In this document: in pieces, positions 1 through 12,015 of the stretch
How the letters are laid out: every line of letters starts with the position of its first letter
How positions within the stretch are numbered: position 1 is the first letter of the stretch
Origin: Chionoecetes opilio
Lineage: Eukaryota; Arthropoda; Malacostraca; Decapoda; Majidae
Reading direction: 5' to 3'
DNA: 64,000 nucleotides
NCBI GenBank assembly: GCA_016584305.1
Contig: JACEEZ010020542.1
Span: forward strand, 5,001-69,000
The notes under the pieces: model-generated
The model's input: only the letters and a program-made list of their open reading frames with translations
Told to the model about the DNA's origin: nothing
The model's database searches: none
Translations under genes and position numbers: made by a program

Positions 1-482
1 TTTTATAATAATAATATATATATATATATTATAATATATTACTTATATATAATATCTATATAATATTATATATATATAATTTATATAATTATTATCTAAT
101 ATTATAAATTATATATTATATATAATATATATATATATATATATATCTAATATATATCTTAAAATTATATATATATATATATATATTATATTATATAAAT
201 TTTTATATATATTTATATATATTATATAATTTATATATTATATAATTAATATTTTTTATAATTATTATATTTTTATATATAATTTTATATTTATAATATA
301 TATTTTAAAATAGTATTATTTTATAATATATTATATATATATATATATTATATTAATTATATAATTAAAATATATTATATATATATATATTATATATATA
401 ATTTTATATATTTAATTTTTAAAATATATATAATAATAATTTATATATATTAAACTATATAATTATATTTATATATATATAG

Positions 483-531
<49 letters not shown>

Positions 532-1522
532 ATATATATATATATTATATATATATTTATATAAATTTTTATATATTAATATATTTATATACATATATAT
601 ATAATTATATATATATTATATATATATATATTATTATTATTATATATATATTATATATTTTATATTATATTTATATATATATAATTAATATTTTATATAT
701 ATATATAAACAAAATTTATATATCTACTATAATATATATATATATATATATATAATATATCTATATCTAATTATATTATAATTATATATATATTATATCT
801 TATATACTAATATATATAATATTATATCTATATAATATATATATATATCATATATATATATATTTTATATATATTTATTTATCTATATCTATATAATTTT
901 TTTCTATATTTATCTATTATATCCCCTATATATATATTATATATAAAAATTATATATATTTTATATATATATAATATTCTATTTATTATATAAAATATTA
1001 CTATATATATACTATATCATATTTATCTATATATTATATATATTCTATTAATTAAAATAATATATTATATTTATATATTATCTTATTATATTATATATTA
1101 TATATATAAAATAAAATAAATATATAAAATCTATTCTAATTTAAAATATATATCTATATATCTATACTATATATTTAATACTATCTATATATTTTATATA
1201 TAAAATAAAATAATATATATATTATACTATTTATTCATATATACTAATATATATATTATATATATATTTTATCTATTCATCTATATATCTATATATATAA
1301 ATATAACTTATTATATATATATATATATCTTCTTTTATTATATATTATATAATATATCTATCTCTCTATTATTCTATTATATTTTATATATATCTATATA
1401 TTATATATATCTAAACTATATATATATTATAAAATATCTATTTTATTCTATATATATCTAATAATATATATATATATATATATTCTATGATATATCTTCT
1501 TATATATATAATATATATATCT

Positions 1523-1555
<33 letters not shown>

Positions 1556-2550
1556 TCTATATATTTTAATTTTATTAAAATATATATATAATATTATTTT
1601 TATTATATCTCTATATATATATTTATATATATAATCTATATCATCTATATATATATAATTATATTATATATATATTATATATATATATATATTTATATTA
1701 TAAATCTATATTATATCTATTACTATGATTATATAATTTATCTATATAAATTATCATCAATTTTTCTATATCTTATATATATATAATAAATCTATCTATA
1801 TATCATATATATCTTCTCTACTCTTTAATCATATTCATTTTATATTAATATCTATATATTAAAATTTATATTATATTTATAAAATATAAAATATTCTATC
1901 TAATATCATATATTATATCCTTTATCTTATATATTCTTTTAACTCTTATTATTATTTATATATTATCTATTCTATTATCTATATTTTATTCTATATATAA
2001 TATATTTTCTATTTCTCTATATTTTTCTATATTTTTATATATCTATTCATAATATATATATTATATCTTTATATTATATTTTCTATATAGTTCTATATAT
2101 TAATATCTATATCTATAATATATATTTCTTATATATATCTATTATCTATATAATATATATTATCTTCTTAATATATTATACTATATAATATTCCATTCAT
2201 TCACTATATATATCTTAATTTTCATCTATCTTCCTTTTAACTGACATTATAAAAAATTATAAAAATATTTTTTTTCCTTCTATTATCAATAATTTTTTTA
2301 CGTATATATATCTTATAATATCTTATAATCTAATTCTCTCATTATATTTAACTATTATCTATATATATTATAATCTCTATTTAAAGTTTTTATATATATA
2401 ATAATTTAAAAATATCTAAAATCTATATGATATTTTTATATAATTATATTACGCTATTTTCTTATATCTAAATATAATATCTTAATATACCTCTTAACTA
2501 TAATGCCTTTATTCATATATTAAAAATCCTATACGTATTTATATATTAAA
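1..2550. repeat. AT low-complexity tract, nearly G-free
   Basis: The stretch is almost pure TA, TTA and TATC-like sequence. The first 700 bases are essentially A and T only. C becomes common after about 850, but only a handful of G residues occur on the plus strand before about 2210. No open reading frame or RNA gene can be supported here. It could be a degenerated TA/TATC microsatellite or a poorly polished long-read stretch; the sequence alone does not decide. Confidence 0.9.
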
Positions 2551-3480
2551 CATTGCACTCTTATAATTAATTCATGCAATTTTCTTCTGGGCTCAATAAA
2601 TCCCCAAACATTCTTTCTCTCTTTCTGTTTCATATATAAATATTTAATCTTATTTAATAGTTTTATTATCTTTTATTACTATAAAATCATTCATTGTATT
2701 TAAAATTATATATAATTAATCTTCGTTTCCATATTTCGTCCTTTATAATTTTTAGTAGTAATTTTGTTATAATAATTTTAAATGTAAACTTGCCTTGCTT
2801 TGCGATTAATAAATAAATCCTCGCTAAATTTTCCCTAGAGTGGCCAAGGATGAAATTTTATTTTATATCTTCTTAAGATTAGCCATTTGTAAATTTTGTC
2901 TTACAAGTTTAATATCTGGGGAAATTATCCCCAAAATTTAAAATATTGCTAGGAATTTTCTAGAAAATATTCTTCTAATTTTTTTTTGCCATTGGTTTTA
3001 TCCCCAATGACCTTTAAATTCGTACAGATTCCTTTATGTTCACAATAAACCAATTGGAAGAGCTAATAAAGACCGTGTGCGCATAACATATCCCCGAAAA
3101 TATTCCGGGGGGGGGTTTTTTTTTTTCATACCCCGATTTTAAAGCTGCATCGTTCAGGCATCTGCCTTGCTCTTCGATCAACTCGACATGGAAAATTCCC
3201 ATCGCAGGACATTTTTCCTTGCTTGAAAGAGCTGGCCAAGGATGAAAGTCTCCTGAAAACAATTATCTTTCCTCTTCGGTAGGTCGAGCGCCATGTCAAT
3301 GTTTGTGTCTTTTGAACGGATAGTTTTATATCTGGTATAATTATCCTTATATATGAATTCATTCATTGTAATCTTAAGCAATTATCATAGAAATATGAAT
3401 CTTGTGTTTTCTCGATATTTTATACCTTTTTGAAAACTCTTAGTAGTGATATTTTGTTATCCAAATCGGACACTTGCTAA
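2551..3480. other. Unassigned AT-rich DNA with a diverged internal duplication
   Basis: No convincing gene is seen. A segment near 2837-2950 (TGGCCAAGGATGAAA followed by AATATCTGGGGAAATTATC) reappears in diverged form near 3230-3340 (TGGCCAAGGATGAAAG, then TATATCTGGTATAATTATC), so part of the region looks duplicated in direct orientation about 390 bp apart. Short ORFs here are not supported by any recognisable domain. Confidence 0.4.
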
Positions 3481-4600
3481 ATGTAGCGCTCAGCGCTTCG
3501 TCCTTAGCCGACGTCTTAAGACGAACCCTAAATGCCTCGTCCTAACTTAGGACGCGTCTTAGACTTTCCTCGGACGCAGGGTTAGGACGAATCCTAAAAT
3601 CTCTATAAGTATGGGCCATGATGATGTACAGCCATAGACCACTGTATACCTGGACTGTTCACGCGACAATGTTTTGAATTGCGGGGCTACATAGGGGCCT
3701 GCGGGGCGCCCGACAAAGAGATATAGTGGTCTATGGATTATCATATAGACTGGTTAATCAGTATATATGATATACTGTAATCTTCGTAAATGTTTGTTCT
3801 ATAATATTATCAAATAAAAAACTGTAAAACACGCTAAAGAAATGCCATTACGAGACTATGAAGAAATATGCATGAAATTAATATTCACTTAACTCTTCGC
3901 CATTTAAAACTTTGCGAGTCAACTTTTATAATGAAGAGTATCAATAGAAGCGCAATTTTATTAGCTTTCCATTGCTATATTTTCGTTATATGATAAATTA
4001 ATTAGAACCATGCATAAATTAGCGTTAAATAAATAAATAAAATCATCAATCGGGTAATTTTCCCGATTGATGATGTTATTTATTTACTTATATATTTCGT
4101 TTTCTGATAAATGAATTAGTACCATGTATAAATTAGCGTTGACTAAATAAATAACATCATCAATCGGGAAAATTACCCGATTGATGATTTTATTTATTTA
4201 GTTAACGCTAATTTATGCATGGTTCTAATTAATTTATCAGATTATGAAATATACCAATGGAAAGCTAATAAAATTGCGCTTCTATTGATACCCTTCATGA
4301 TAAAAGCTGACTCGCAAAGTTTTAAATGGCGAAGAGTTGAAGTGAATATTAAGTTCATGCATATTTCTTCAGAGTCTCGTAATGGCATTTCTTTAGCGTG
4401 TTTTACTGTTTTTTATTTGATAATATTATAGAACAAACATTTACGAAGATTACAGTATATCATATATACTGATAAACCAGTCTATATAATCTGTATATAT
4501 ATATATATATGAATCCGAGCGGCCCTCCGACTTCAGCCCCTTGTGCGACGGGCCGATATTCCGTGCGCAGTCCAGGTATACAGTGGTCTATGTGTACAGC
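3481..4600. repeat. Fold-back (inverted-repeat) element
   Basis: The segment near 3744-4010 is the reverse complement of about 4203-4490, with small differences. Shared blocks include AGCTAATAAAATTGCGCTTC, CGAAGAGTT and ACAGTATATCATATA. The pairing resumes further out: CATAGACCACTGTATACCTG near 3634 matches CAGGTATACAGTGGTCTATG near 4572. The centre holds two smaller palindromes built on ATCATCAATCGGG and CCCGATTGATGAT. The left edge (3481-3600) is rich in short palindromes of the type CTTAAGACG and TTAGGACG. No coding capacity is seen. It is probably a fold-back or MITE-like element. The ORF on the right arm has no recognised domain and is ignored. Confidence 0.7.
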
Positions 4601-4927
4601 TCCAAATATTGACAGAGATATTTTGAGAAATATCAGAACTTTAGCGGCTTTGTGATATTGGCCTTTAAATATTTCTTTTCTTTTCTTTGACTTTGTGCCC
4701 ATATGAGGTGCCCCAACATGTAAGTATTTATTACGCATCAATCTTAATGCATTATATGACATTGACATGGCATTCTTAAGTCTATAAAGTGTATCTGGTA
4801 CCTGGTTCCCCCTATTGAAAGGTATTATTTGCCCGAACGCGAAAGTATCAGGAAACACAACTTCTCTAATTTTCGCCTGGTTTTCATAACTTATGACTCC
4901 TGATACTCATAACTCCGGGTACATGAC

Positions 4928-4939
4928 TTTCCCCATGAT
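4928..4939. repeat. Target-site duplication of RTE LINE (left copy)
   Basis: TTTCCCCATGAT occurs here and again at 6725-6736, exactly bracketing the LINE. A 12-bp perfect direct repeat is what target-primed reverse transcription produces. Confidence 0.85.
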
Positions 4940-6724
4940 CAATCAATCAATCATTGGGGGCATACGCCGGGGGGCGCGTCGCCTCGCCCACCCTACGACG
5001 CCACTCCCGAGGGTCACCACGCGCGAGTTCCCATGCAGGCTCCTTTCCCATACCAAGCAGCTCTCGACAAGAAACATCAACTTGCCCCAGCCACGAGCCT
5101 TGTGGGCGCCCCCTTGGCCTCCTCCACGCCGGATTGTCTCTTACAGATACAACCCGATGGGAAGGATCGGTTTCAGGGTAGCGTGCCACATGCCCATATA
5201 GCCGAAGTTGGCGCTGACGGACTATGCAGGTAATAGGCCTCGATTCAGTCTCACGGTGCAATCGCTGATTTGACACGTAATCATTCCAGCGATACCCCAT
5301 GATTCTGCGAAGACACTTATTACCAAAGGCATTGATTCGTCTCTTCAAGTCACTATTTAGTGTCCATGTCTCACAACCATAGAGTAAGACAGGGATCACA
5401 AGCGATTTGAAGATCCGGATCTTTGTCCTCCTGCACAGGTACCGACAACGCCAAATACTCCCGCTGAGCGAGTCCATAACACCGTGGGCTATGCCAATCC
5501 GCCGTAAGACTTCTTGACGTGACCCGCCGTCATTATGGACTGCGCTACCAAGGTATGTAAAACTTTCCAAGATCTCAATGTCCTCGCCACACGCATGAAC
5601 AGACTGTACTGCTTCATCTAGTAAGTCTCCAAACACCTGGACCTTGGTCTTGAGCCAGGAGACCTCAAGTCCCAAAGGCTTTGCCTCCTCGTGCAGCGCC
5701 TCGAGAGCCATCACCAGGGCCTCCAGCGACTCAGCAAAGATTACTGCATCATCGGCAAAAACAAGATCAGTGATCTTGGTGTTGCCAACGGATGCTCCAC
5801 AATCACTTTGATCTACAACCTTGTCCAATACCCAGTCCATACAAGCGTTGAAAAGTGATGGGGCAAGGACGCACCCTTGCCTCACTCCTGTATTCACAGG
5901 AAAGAAGCAGGATACACCTGCCCCACACTTCACAGCACTCTCAGTCCCAGAATACAGACCAGTTATCAAACCAATAGTCCTTGCAGGAATCCCTCGAAGT
6001 CGCAGAAGATCCCAGAGTGACTCACGATGCACTGAGTCAAACGCCTTCTTGAGGTCAACATAGGCTGCAAGCATCCCCTGTCGAAACTCACGTCGGCGTT
6101 CCACCAGGACACGAAGCGCTAGGATACGGTCCGTTGTTGACTTACCAGGCGTGAACCCAGACTGCTGAGGTCTCTGGTGCTTCACCAGATGGCTGCGAAT
6201 CCGTGTCAGCAATAGATGGGCAAGCACCTTGCCTGGTACGCTGAGCAGTGTAATACCGCGGTAATTGTTGCAGTCCTGACGGTCCCCTTTCCCTTTCCAC
6301 ATAGGGACGACCAGCCCCCTTTTCCAGTCAGGAGGAATGGTACCTGATTGCCACACGGCAGTCAGGACAGCATGCAACCCATGGATCATGGCCTCACCCC
6401 CAGCTTTGAGGAGCTCCGCACTGATATTACAAACACCAGCTGCCTTTCCACCCCTCAACTTTGCTACAGCCTCTCTGACTTCGTCAAGAGAGGGTGCGCT
6501 TTCGTCAATGGGAGGATCGGCATCCACTGCCTGTAATCCAGTGGTGTGAAGCTGCTCAGTTGGAGGGTCCACCGTGAGCAACTGCCCAAAGTACTCAGCC
6601 CAACGAACCATCTGCCCATCCATGTCCGACACGAGGCGCCCATCTGCTGTTCGAATAGCACTCGCCCGAGAAGGAGACTTGGAACGGAGCTTCTTCAAGG
6701 CTCGGTAGGCGGGTCGGAGGTCAT
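4940..6724 (-). mobile_element. RTE-clade non-LTR retrotransposon, 5'-truncated
   Basis: A 1.8-kb insertion on the minus strand, bracketed by the 12-bp direct repeat TTTCCCCATGAT. The 3' end is the coding stop itself: TGA overlaps a short (TGAT)n run on the minus strand and there is no further 3' UTR. This very short tail with a TGAT-type microsatellite is characteristic of RTE elements. The endonuclease half of the protein is missing, so the copy is 5'-truncated, as is usual for LINE insertions. It appears fairly young because its remaining reading frame is still open. Confidence 0.9.
4947..6722 (-). CDS. RTE reverse transcriptase (C-terminal part of the pol ORF)
   Basis: About 591 codons stay open. 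The protein would copy element RNA at a nicked chromosomal target. Visible motifs are NNYRGITLLSVPGKV (fingers), YVDLKKAFDSV (catalytic Asp in motif A), GVRQGCVLAPSLF (motif B), and LVFADDAVIFAE (catalytic FADD in motif C). These are followed by the RTE-type C-terminal region with YLGSAV, LLYGCETWT and LRLYGHV. The upstream apurinic endonuclease domain is absent. The frame also runs about 20 codons beyond the element into flanking DNA to an ATG at 6782, but those residues and the target duplication are host sequence, so that start is not used. This copy cannot encode a complete pol. The RTE clade is favoured over Jockey by the tail structure and C-terminal motifs. Confidence 0.9.
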   Translation of the reverse strand, partial: DLRPAYRALKKLRSKSPSRASAIRTADGRLVSDMDGQMVRWAEYFGQLLTVDPPTEQLHTTGLQAVDADPPIDESAPSLDEVREAVAKLRGGKAAGVCNISAELLKAGGEAMIHGLHAVLTAVWQSGTIPPDWKRGLVVPMWKGKGDRQDCNNYRGITLLSVPGKVLAHLLLTRIRSHLVKHQRPQQSGFTPGKSTTDRILALRVLVERRREFRQGMLAAYVDLKKAFDSVHRESLWDLLRLRGIPARTIGLITGLYSGTESAVKCGAGVSCFFPVNTGVRQGCVLAPSLFNACMDWVLDKVVDQSDCGASVGNTKITDLVFADDAVIFAESLEALVMALEALHEEAKPLGLEVSWLKTKVQVFGDLLDEAVQSVHACGEDIEILESFTYLGSAVHNDGGSRQEVLRRIGIAHGVMDSLSGSIWRCRYLCRRTKIRIFKSLVIPVLLYGCETWTLNSDLKRRINAFGNKCLRRIMGYRWNDYVSNQRLHRETESRPITCIVRQRQLRLYGHVARYPETDPSHRVVSVRDNPAWRRPRGRPQGSWLGQVDVSCRELLGMGKEPAWELARGDPREWRRRVGEATRPPAYAPND

Positions 6725-6736
6725 TTTCCCCATGAT

Positions 6737-7130
6737 GCTCGCGTAAAATGCAGGAATGTATGTAAGAGCTAAGTACAAACAATTAAACTTGAAAAAAGCA
6801 AGAAGGTGCATAAGCATAAAAAAAAAAAAAAAAAAAAAAAATTCCACTCCTCGCTTTGCCGGGAATGCTGACTTTTGCTGAGACTTTAACTTTTTTGTGT
6901 GTCTATCGTGCCTTCAACACGGGCTAACTCGAGCCCGTCAGAGATATGCGCTGATATGTAGGTAGAGTGCGATGAGATAGATGATCGGTGGCAGCCTAGT
7001 GCGGCGGCGCTAGGTTGCTGGGCAAAACGACGAGTGGCTGGGGGTATGGCTACAATCGCCGTAACTGGATGAAAGGAGAGTGTTCGTGCCGGTGGCTTGC
7101 GGCACGAAGACTGGTGGACTGAGGCTGAGT
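6737..7130. other. Flanking DNA with A-run, no gene seen
   Basis: A pure A run of about 24 bases lies at roughly 6818-6841 and could be the tail of an unrecognised retroposed fragment. The rest shows no recognisable domain or RNA. Confidence 0.5.
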
Positions 7131-7310
7131 GGTGGTGTGTCCATCCATCCTGAGCCCTGACAGGGAGTGCGTGCGGGCACCAGTTTTGCGGTGGTGTGTC
7201 CATCCATCCTGAGTCCTGACAGGGAGTGCGTGCGGGCACCAGTTTTGCGGTGGTGTGTCCATCATCCATCCTGAGTCCTGACAGGGAGTGCGTGCGGGCA
7301 CCAGTTTTGC
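7131..7310. repeat. 59-bp minisatellite, three copies
   Basis: Three direct units begin with GGTGGTGTGTCC at 7131, 7190 and 7249. They contain CTGACAGGGAGTGCGTGCGG and end in CCAGTTTTGC. Units 1 and 2 are 59 bp; unit 3 has a 3-bp insertion. The overlapping minus-strand ORFs are only translations of this repeat. Confidence 0.9.
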
Positions 7311-7654
7311 CAGATCGTGTGATGCCGATTTCACCAGACAACCATCAAACTTTCACCAGATTTCAGCAACAGCTTATGATGATGCATAATGTGTTAATGA
7401 AAATGATTACACTTATAGTTCATAATTCAAAGAATTTATTTCCGTCATTCGTTATAAATAAGAAATAAGAAAACTCCGAACAAAAAAAACAAAAACAAAA
7501 ATAACAAAAAAGTAACAAATCCTTTAGGTTAATAATAAAATTGAAAAAAAACGTAATAGATCCTTTAGGTAGCTGATTATAAATATGAAAAAGTAAATTT
7601 TTCTTGCCATTTCTGAACAGCCAAAATTCCACACATGACCCTGTCCAACAAACA
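7311..7654. other. AT-rich non-coding stretch
   Basis: No gene or known repeat is recognised. A-rich runs near 7480-7550 look like low complexity. Confidence 0.4.
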
Positions 7655-7739
7655 TTTTGGGCCTTTGAAGTTGTGTAACCTTGAAGAGTGTATATATATA
7701 TACACTCTTCTAGGTTACACACGTCAAAGGCACAAATTG

Positions 7740-7808
<69 letters not shown>
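7655..7808. repeat. Hairpin followed by (TA)n microsatellite
   Basis: GCCTTTGAAGTTGTGTAACC with AAGAGTGTATATA pairs with its near reverse complement TATATACACTCTT...GGTTACACACGTCAAAGGC, giving arms of about 35 bp. A pure TA array of about 33 repeats follows from 7743. Confidence 0.8.
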
Positions 7809-7810
<2 letters not shown>

Positions 7811-8801
7811 ATCATACTACTGCACTAGACTGTATCTCTGCAGTGAAAATACATTTTCGTTTGGGAATTTTGTCTAGGGCAAGTAGCAGCTGTGGCGACA
7901 AGGCCTCAAACAAATAAACAATTGTAAACACAGCAAAAGGTGCTTCAAGAAGACTGGCGCGACGTGAGGCGACGGCAGGGAACAACGACATAAAACAAGA
8001 CTTGTACACATAAAAAGAGTTGCGACCTAATCCAAAACACGTAAATGATGTTCCCGTCGCGAAAGCTGCCACCCGGCGGCATATTCCCGTTCTCTATGGG
8101 AGTATGTGGTTTCCTAGTGAAGACGCTTGGCTGTAGCTCAGATACTAACCATATAGTCCATGGGCCGGACCAAATATCGGTACCACCCAAATTGGCAAAA
8201 TTATACTTGTGCCATTTTGTTTGTTGCATCAATAGAAGTAAAATAATGTATGATAGCCTCTCCATGTTGGTATAGCTTTACGGTATATTTTTGTGAAAAA
8301 CCCACTTTCATAGGGTAATTTTTTCATATTTTCCGTTTATATTTATGAAACGGTGCATCGTAAGCATAAAGGATATAGATTAAGGATTTAGTAAATTAAA
8401 TTCTCCACAGGTTTGTCTCCATGCATTTTTGCTATATATGTCATAGTTTTTGCGCAAATGAAGCCGGAAGTTGAAGGCATGTTTTAATCAAAATTGAAAA
8501 AAATGAGTTTCCCAGCCATATTTCGGTCAATAACTCTAAAACAAGTAATTTCTCGATAAAATGCCATATAGATGAGATTGTAGGGTGATGATTCATCTTT
8601 TAAACTGTACTCTTATTATTCTTCAAATGTTATATATTGACGTCCAAGAGGCTAAAAACAAAAAACTATATTCACAGAAATCCATATCTTGATATCATTT
8701 ACGTCTTAAGCCTTAGATATTACCAGAGTATTTATGTTGAAGGAACTGGAAAAAAATGTTTTTTAAGCCATGTTCTTGTCTGTTGCAGATGGAGGAGCTG
8801 A

Positions 8802-10250
8802 ATGATGGCGGACACTGAGCACCCTTGTACTGATCCGACTCCAAGGCGCCCGCGGCTAGAGTGCATCATTCATTGTTCCGATGACAGTGAAACATAATTT
8901 CACCACAATCAGTCGACTCCTGGAAAACTCTCCTCCGGGCAGCTCAAATACGGCGTCATGAGCCCATATTGGAGTTGGCTGAAGACACTCCCGAAGGAGA
9001 GATCCCTGCTCTCAATTACCACAGAAAATGTCGCAGCATCTTCACGATGAAGAAAGCACTAGATGGCATCCTTGCTCAAAAAGAGAAGACTACCAATGGC
9101 TGTCCTGAGGATAGCAACCCTGCAAAGGCTGGTCGTGCAATCCCTAGCACCTCAAGAACATATGAAGCAGAGTGCATATTTTACCAGAAAACAAACAAGT
9201 ACGCCAAACGACAGAAGACTCGAGAAGTGTTGGTGAAGTGCAGAGAACTGAGAGCTGATGCTAAGATCAGGAATGCCGCCACAAAGAAACTGGACAGCAG
9301 AATACTTGGCATTGTAAGCAGAGATATTGTGGCCGCTGAAGCACACTACCACAGGTCCTGCTACAGATTCTACACACGGGGCGAAACTTCACAGCAGAAG
9401 GGTGCTGTCAGTGCCGATGACAAAGAAGATGAAGATATATATGAGGCGGCTGTTAGTCAGTCATACAGTGAGCTCTTTCATTACATCAGAATGGAGCTTT
9501 TCGGTACCCCAAAAGGTCCTGATGATGACTGATGTTACCTCTAGACTTGTGGCATCCATGAAGAGCTTTGGTGTGGACCAACTGCAGGACTCTACCAAAA
9601 AGCACCTGCGGCAAAGGATTGAGAAGGAGTTTGGTGGATTTCTTCACATCATCCAAGATCATAATGGCAAACTTCTCATCTATCCAGAGTATCTACAGCT
9701 TAACTGTGCAGGAACTTGTCAGGGAAAACCAATCTCTATAGAAACAGTCCAGAGGTGATGCCCAGGAACTCCAAACAAAGGCTGCCAAGCAACTCAGGGC
9801 TGACATCAAGACCAAAGCCAAAGATATCCAGTATCTTTACTCTTTCATCCCTTTCACTGGTAAACTCTGAAACTCTCTTCCTGTTTCTATTTTTCCACTT
9901 TCCTATGACTTAAATCTTTTCAAAAGAAGAGTAACAAGACACCTCCCGAACTAAATTGGCCTACCCCTCTGTTTTTATTTTATTCTCTTACTGTCTTCTT
10001 CATAGGGACTGGCAACTAAGCGGGCTTTGTGTTACCCATTTTTGTTGTGCCCTTGGCCAGTTCCTTGTGATGTAAAAAGAAAAAAAGAAAAAAAAGAACA
10101 AGGAAGCTTTGCAAGCTGCCTGACTGTGCATGCCTGGTCAATGGCCTCACATGCACTGATATGGGCAAGCTCCAGACCTGCACCAACCAAGCAGTGCAGC
10201 AGCAGGAACCCGACCTTGAGCCGGATTCTGAGGATTCAGAGGATGAGTAA
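8802..10250 (+). pseudogene. Degenerate gene of a YHxxC-motif family, function unknown
   Basis: The coding trace starts at an ATG-ATG at 8802 and shifts frame near 8890. It continues through about 9532, shifts again near 9510-9530, and is interrupted by a LINE fragment at 9826-10098. A final 49-codon segment follows (10101-10250) in another frame and ends EPDSEDSEDE-stop. Two repeats of a Tyr-His-x-x-Cys pattern stand out: LNYHRKCRSIFT and AHYHRSCYRFYT. There are also two short Cys pairs (LECIIHC and ECIFYQ), suggesting a metal-binding N-terminus. The last segment has several cysteines (CKLPDCACLVNGLTC) and an acidic tail. It lies inside TIRs, so it may be the transposon's own protein. That the last segment belongs to the same gene is inferred from position and style. 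No catalytic motif is recognised. Confidence 0.6.
9826..10098 (+). mobile_element. LINE-A 3' fragment with A-rich tail
   Basis: This is the same 3' end seen at 33280-33545 (plus) and 13886-14150 (minus). Shared blocks include TCTTTCATCCCTTTCACTGG, GACTTAAATCTTTTCAA and GGGACTGGCAACTAAGCGGG, ending TGTGATGTAAAAAG. It has inserted within the YHxxC pseudogene. No clear target duplication is seen. Confidence 0.85.
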
Positions 10251-10503
10251 ACGGTACAGCAGATACATATGTTTATGGCACTTCTATGCATGTCTAAAGG
10301 TTCCATATGACTCAACAAATTATTAATACAATAGTTTCAAGAATATTAGTCCTTGTTATGTTCACAAGAAGTCGCATAGAAGTACACATTCAGACTTCAT
10401 TGCATATGGTAGCGACACATTTCTGTTCATTAGTATTAGTGTTTTAACTTTTATGTCATTTAACCTGATGCCAGCTTATTATGTTATTGTGTGTATATTA
10501 GCA

Positions 10504-10509
10504 AATAAA
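10504..10509 (+). promoter_or_regulatory. AATAAA polyadenylation hexamer
   Basis: AATAAA lies about 250 bp after the last coding segment of the YHxxC pseudogene and inside the TIR element. It is a plausible ancestral 3' end signal. Presence of the hexamer alone is weak evidence. Confidence 0.4.
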
Positions 10510-10911
10510 ACTGTAATTGAATGAACTTCGATTTTGAACATTTTCAGAAGGTTAATCTATAGTAATATCACTTGCACAGTTGCGGATGTCCGTAGTTGAG
10601 TGCTGTTGGGTGCGGCTATAAAAGTCGCAATTACCAGCACTAAGCAACCACCTAGCAAGGGCTATCATATCAAAATATATCCTATAGACATGGGGGAATA
10701 TAAAAAACATCATTAGGCCTTGCCACCTCGGATGGTACCAAAAAGTGATTTTAGGGGGTCCGGCCAATGGACTAATAGGATTTTCTCGAAAATACACTCA
10801 TTGTGATTTCCTTACCTTATCAGTAACTTATTGATTGTAACCTAACCTGACGTGTTCAAGAGCGCCACATACTCTGCCAGAGAACGGGAATATGCCACTC
10901 GGCGAGCCCCT

Positions 10912-11693
<782 letters not shown>

Positions 11694-11775
11694 TCAGGAT
11701 GCAGATATGAAATAAGGCAGATTTTGACAAAGTTCAATTCTTTTAACTTAAGACTGCATTGATGTTCTTGCTTGC

Positions 11776-12015
11776 CTGCATATATGCCTTGGTTGTTTGG
11801 TAATGTGGATTTGGACTGATGGTCAGGAGGCTGTTGAATGCCCCGGTAAAAGTTCTTATTGCCCATTCATATCCTTTGCTCTTTTGTTCTTCTACCAGAT
11901 CTTCAAAACTATTTATAGCAGCAGATTTGCCTTGTACGACAAGATGAGAAACAAGTGAGCCCGTGTAGGATGTTCTTAATATTAGACAGGTAATGAGCCA
12001 CAACCCCACCATAAT
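11776..12015 (-). CDS. Exon of an ionotropic (glutamate-like) receptor
   Basis: An 80-codon exon in phase 0 at both ends. It encodes a hydrophobic segment followed by [15 protein letters not shown], then [10 protein letters not shown], a linker, and [11 protein letters not shown]. This matches the pattern of the third transmembrane helix and adjoining ligand-binding segment of arthropod ionotropic receptors, chemosensory relatives of ionotropic glutamate receptors that act as ligand-gated cation channels. The conserved SYTxxL after M3 is the strongest sign. A pyrimidine-rich tract ending TTTGCCAG forms the upstream acceptor. The downstream donor appears to be GC type (CAG|GCAAG). The frame continues 11 codons past it to a stop at 11743, which would not fit the family. 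No other exon is recognised in the window, so the gene is either spread over large introns or an isolated fragment. Which receptor it belongs to cannot be told. Confidence 0.7.

Larger units (their letters stand above)
8156..10772. mobile_element. Candidate DNA transposon with TIRs and TA target
   Basis: The left end reads GTCCATGGGCCGGACC from 8156. The reverse complement of the right end (10772 backwards) reads GTCCATTGGCCGGACC, a single mismatch in 16. Similarity continues more loosely for about 120 bp, with GGTACCA, TTGGCAA/GTGGCAA and TATGATAGCC shared. The dinucleotide TA lies immediately outside both ends, consistent with a TA target. Inside are the YHxxC-family pseudogene (8802-10250) and a LINE-A 3' fragment. 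I do not recognise the superfamily. TA targets suggest Tc1/mariner-like integration, but no DDE motif is visible and the interior is decayed or deleted. Confidence 0.6.

Noticed and set aside
5821..6746. Plus-strand ORFs over the RTE element
   Set aside because: They are antisense shadows of the RT frame.
6886..7341. Minus-strand ORFs of up to 151 aa
   Set aside because: All three overlapping frames only read the 59-bp minisatellite. None has codon or domain support.
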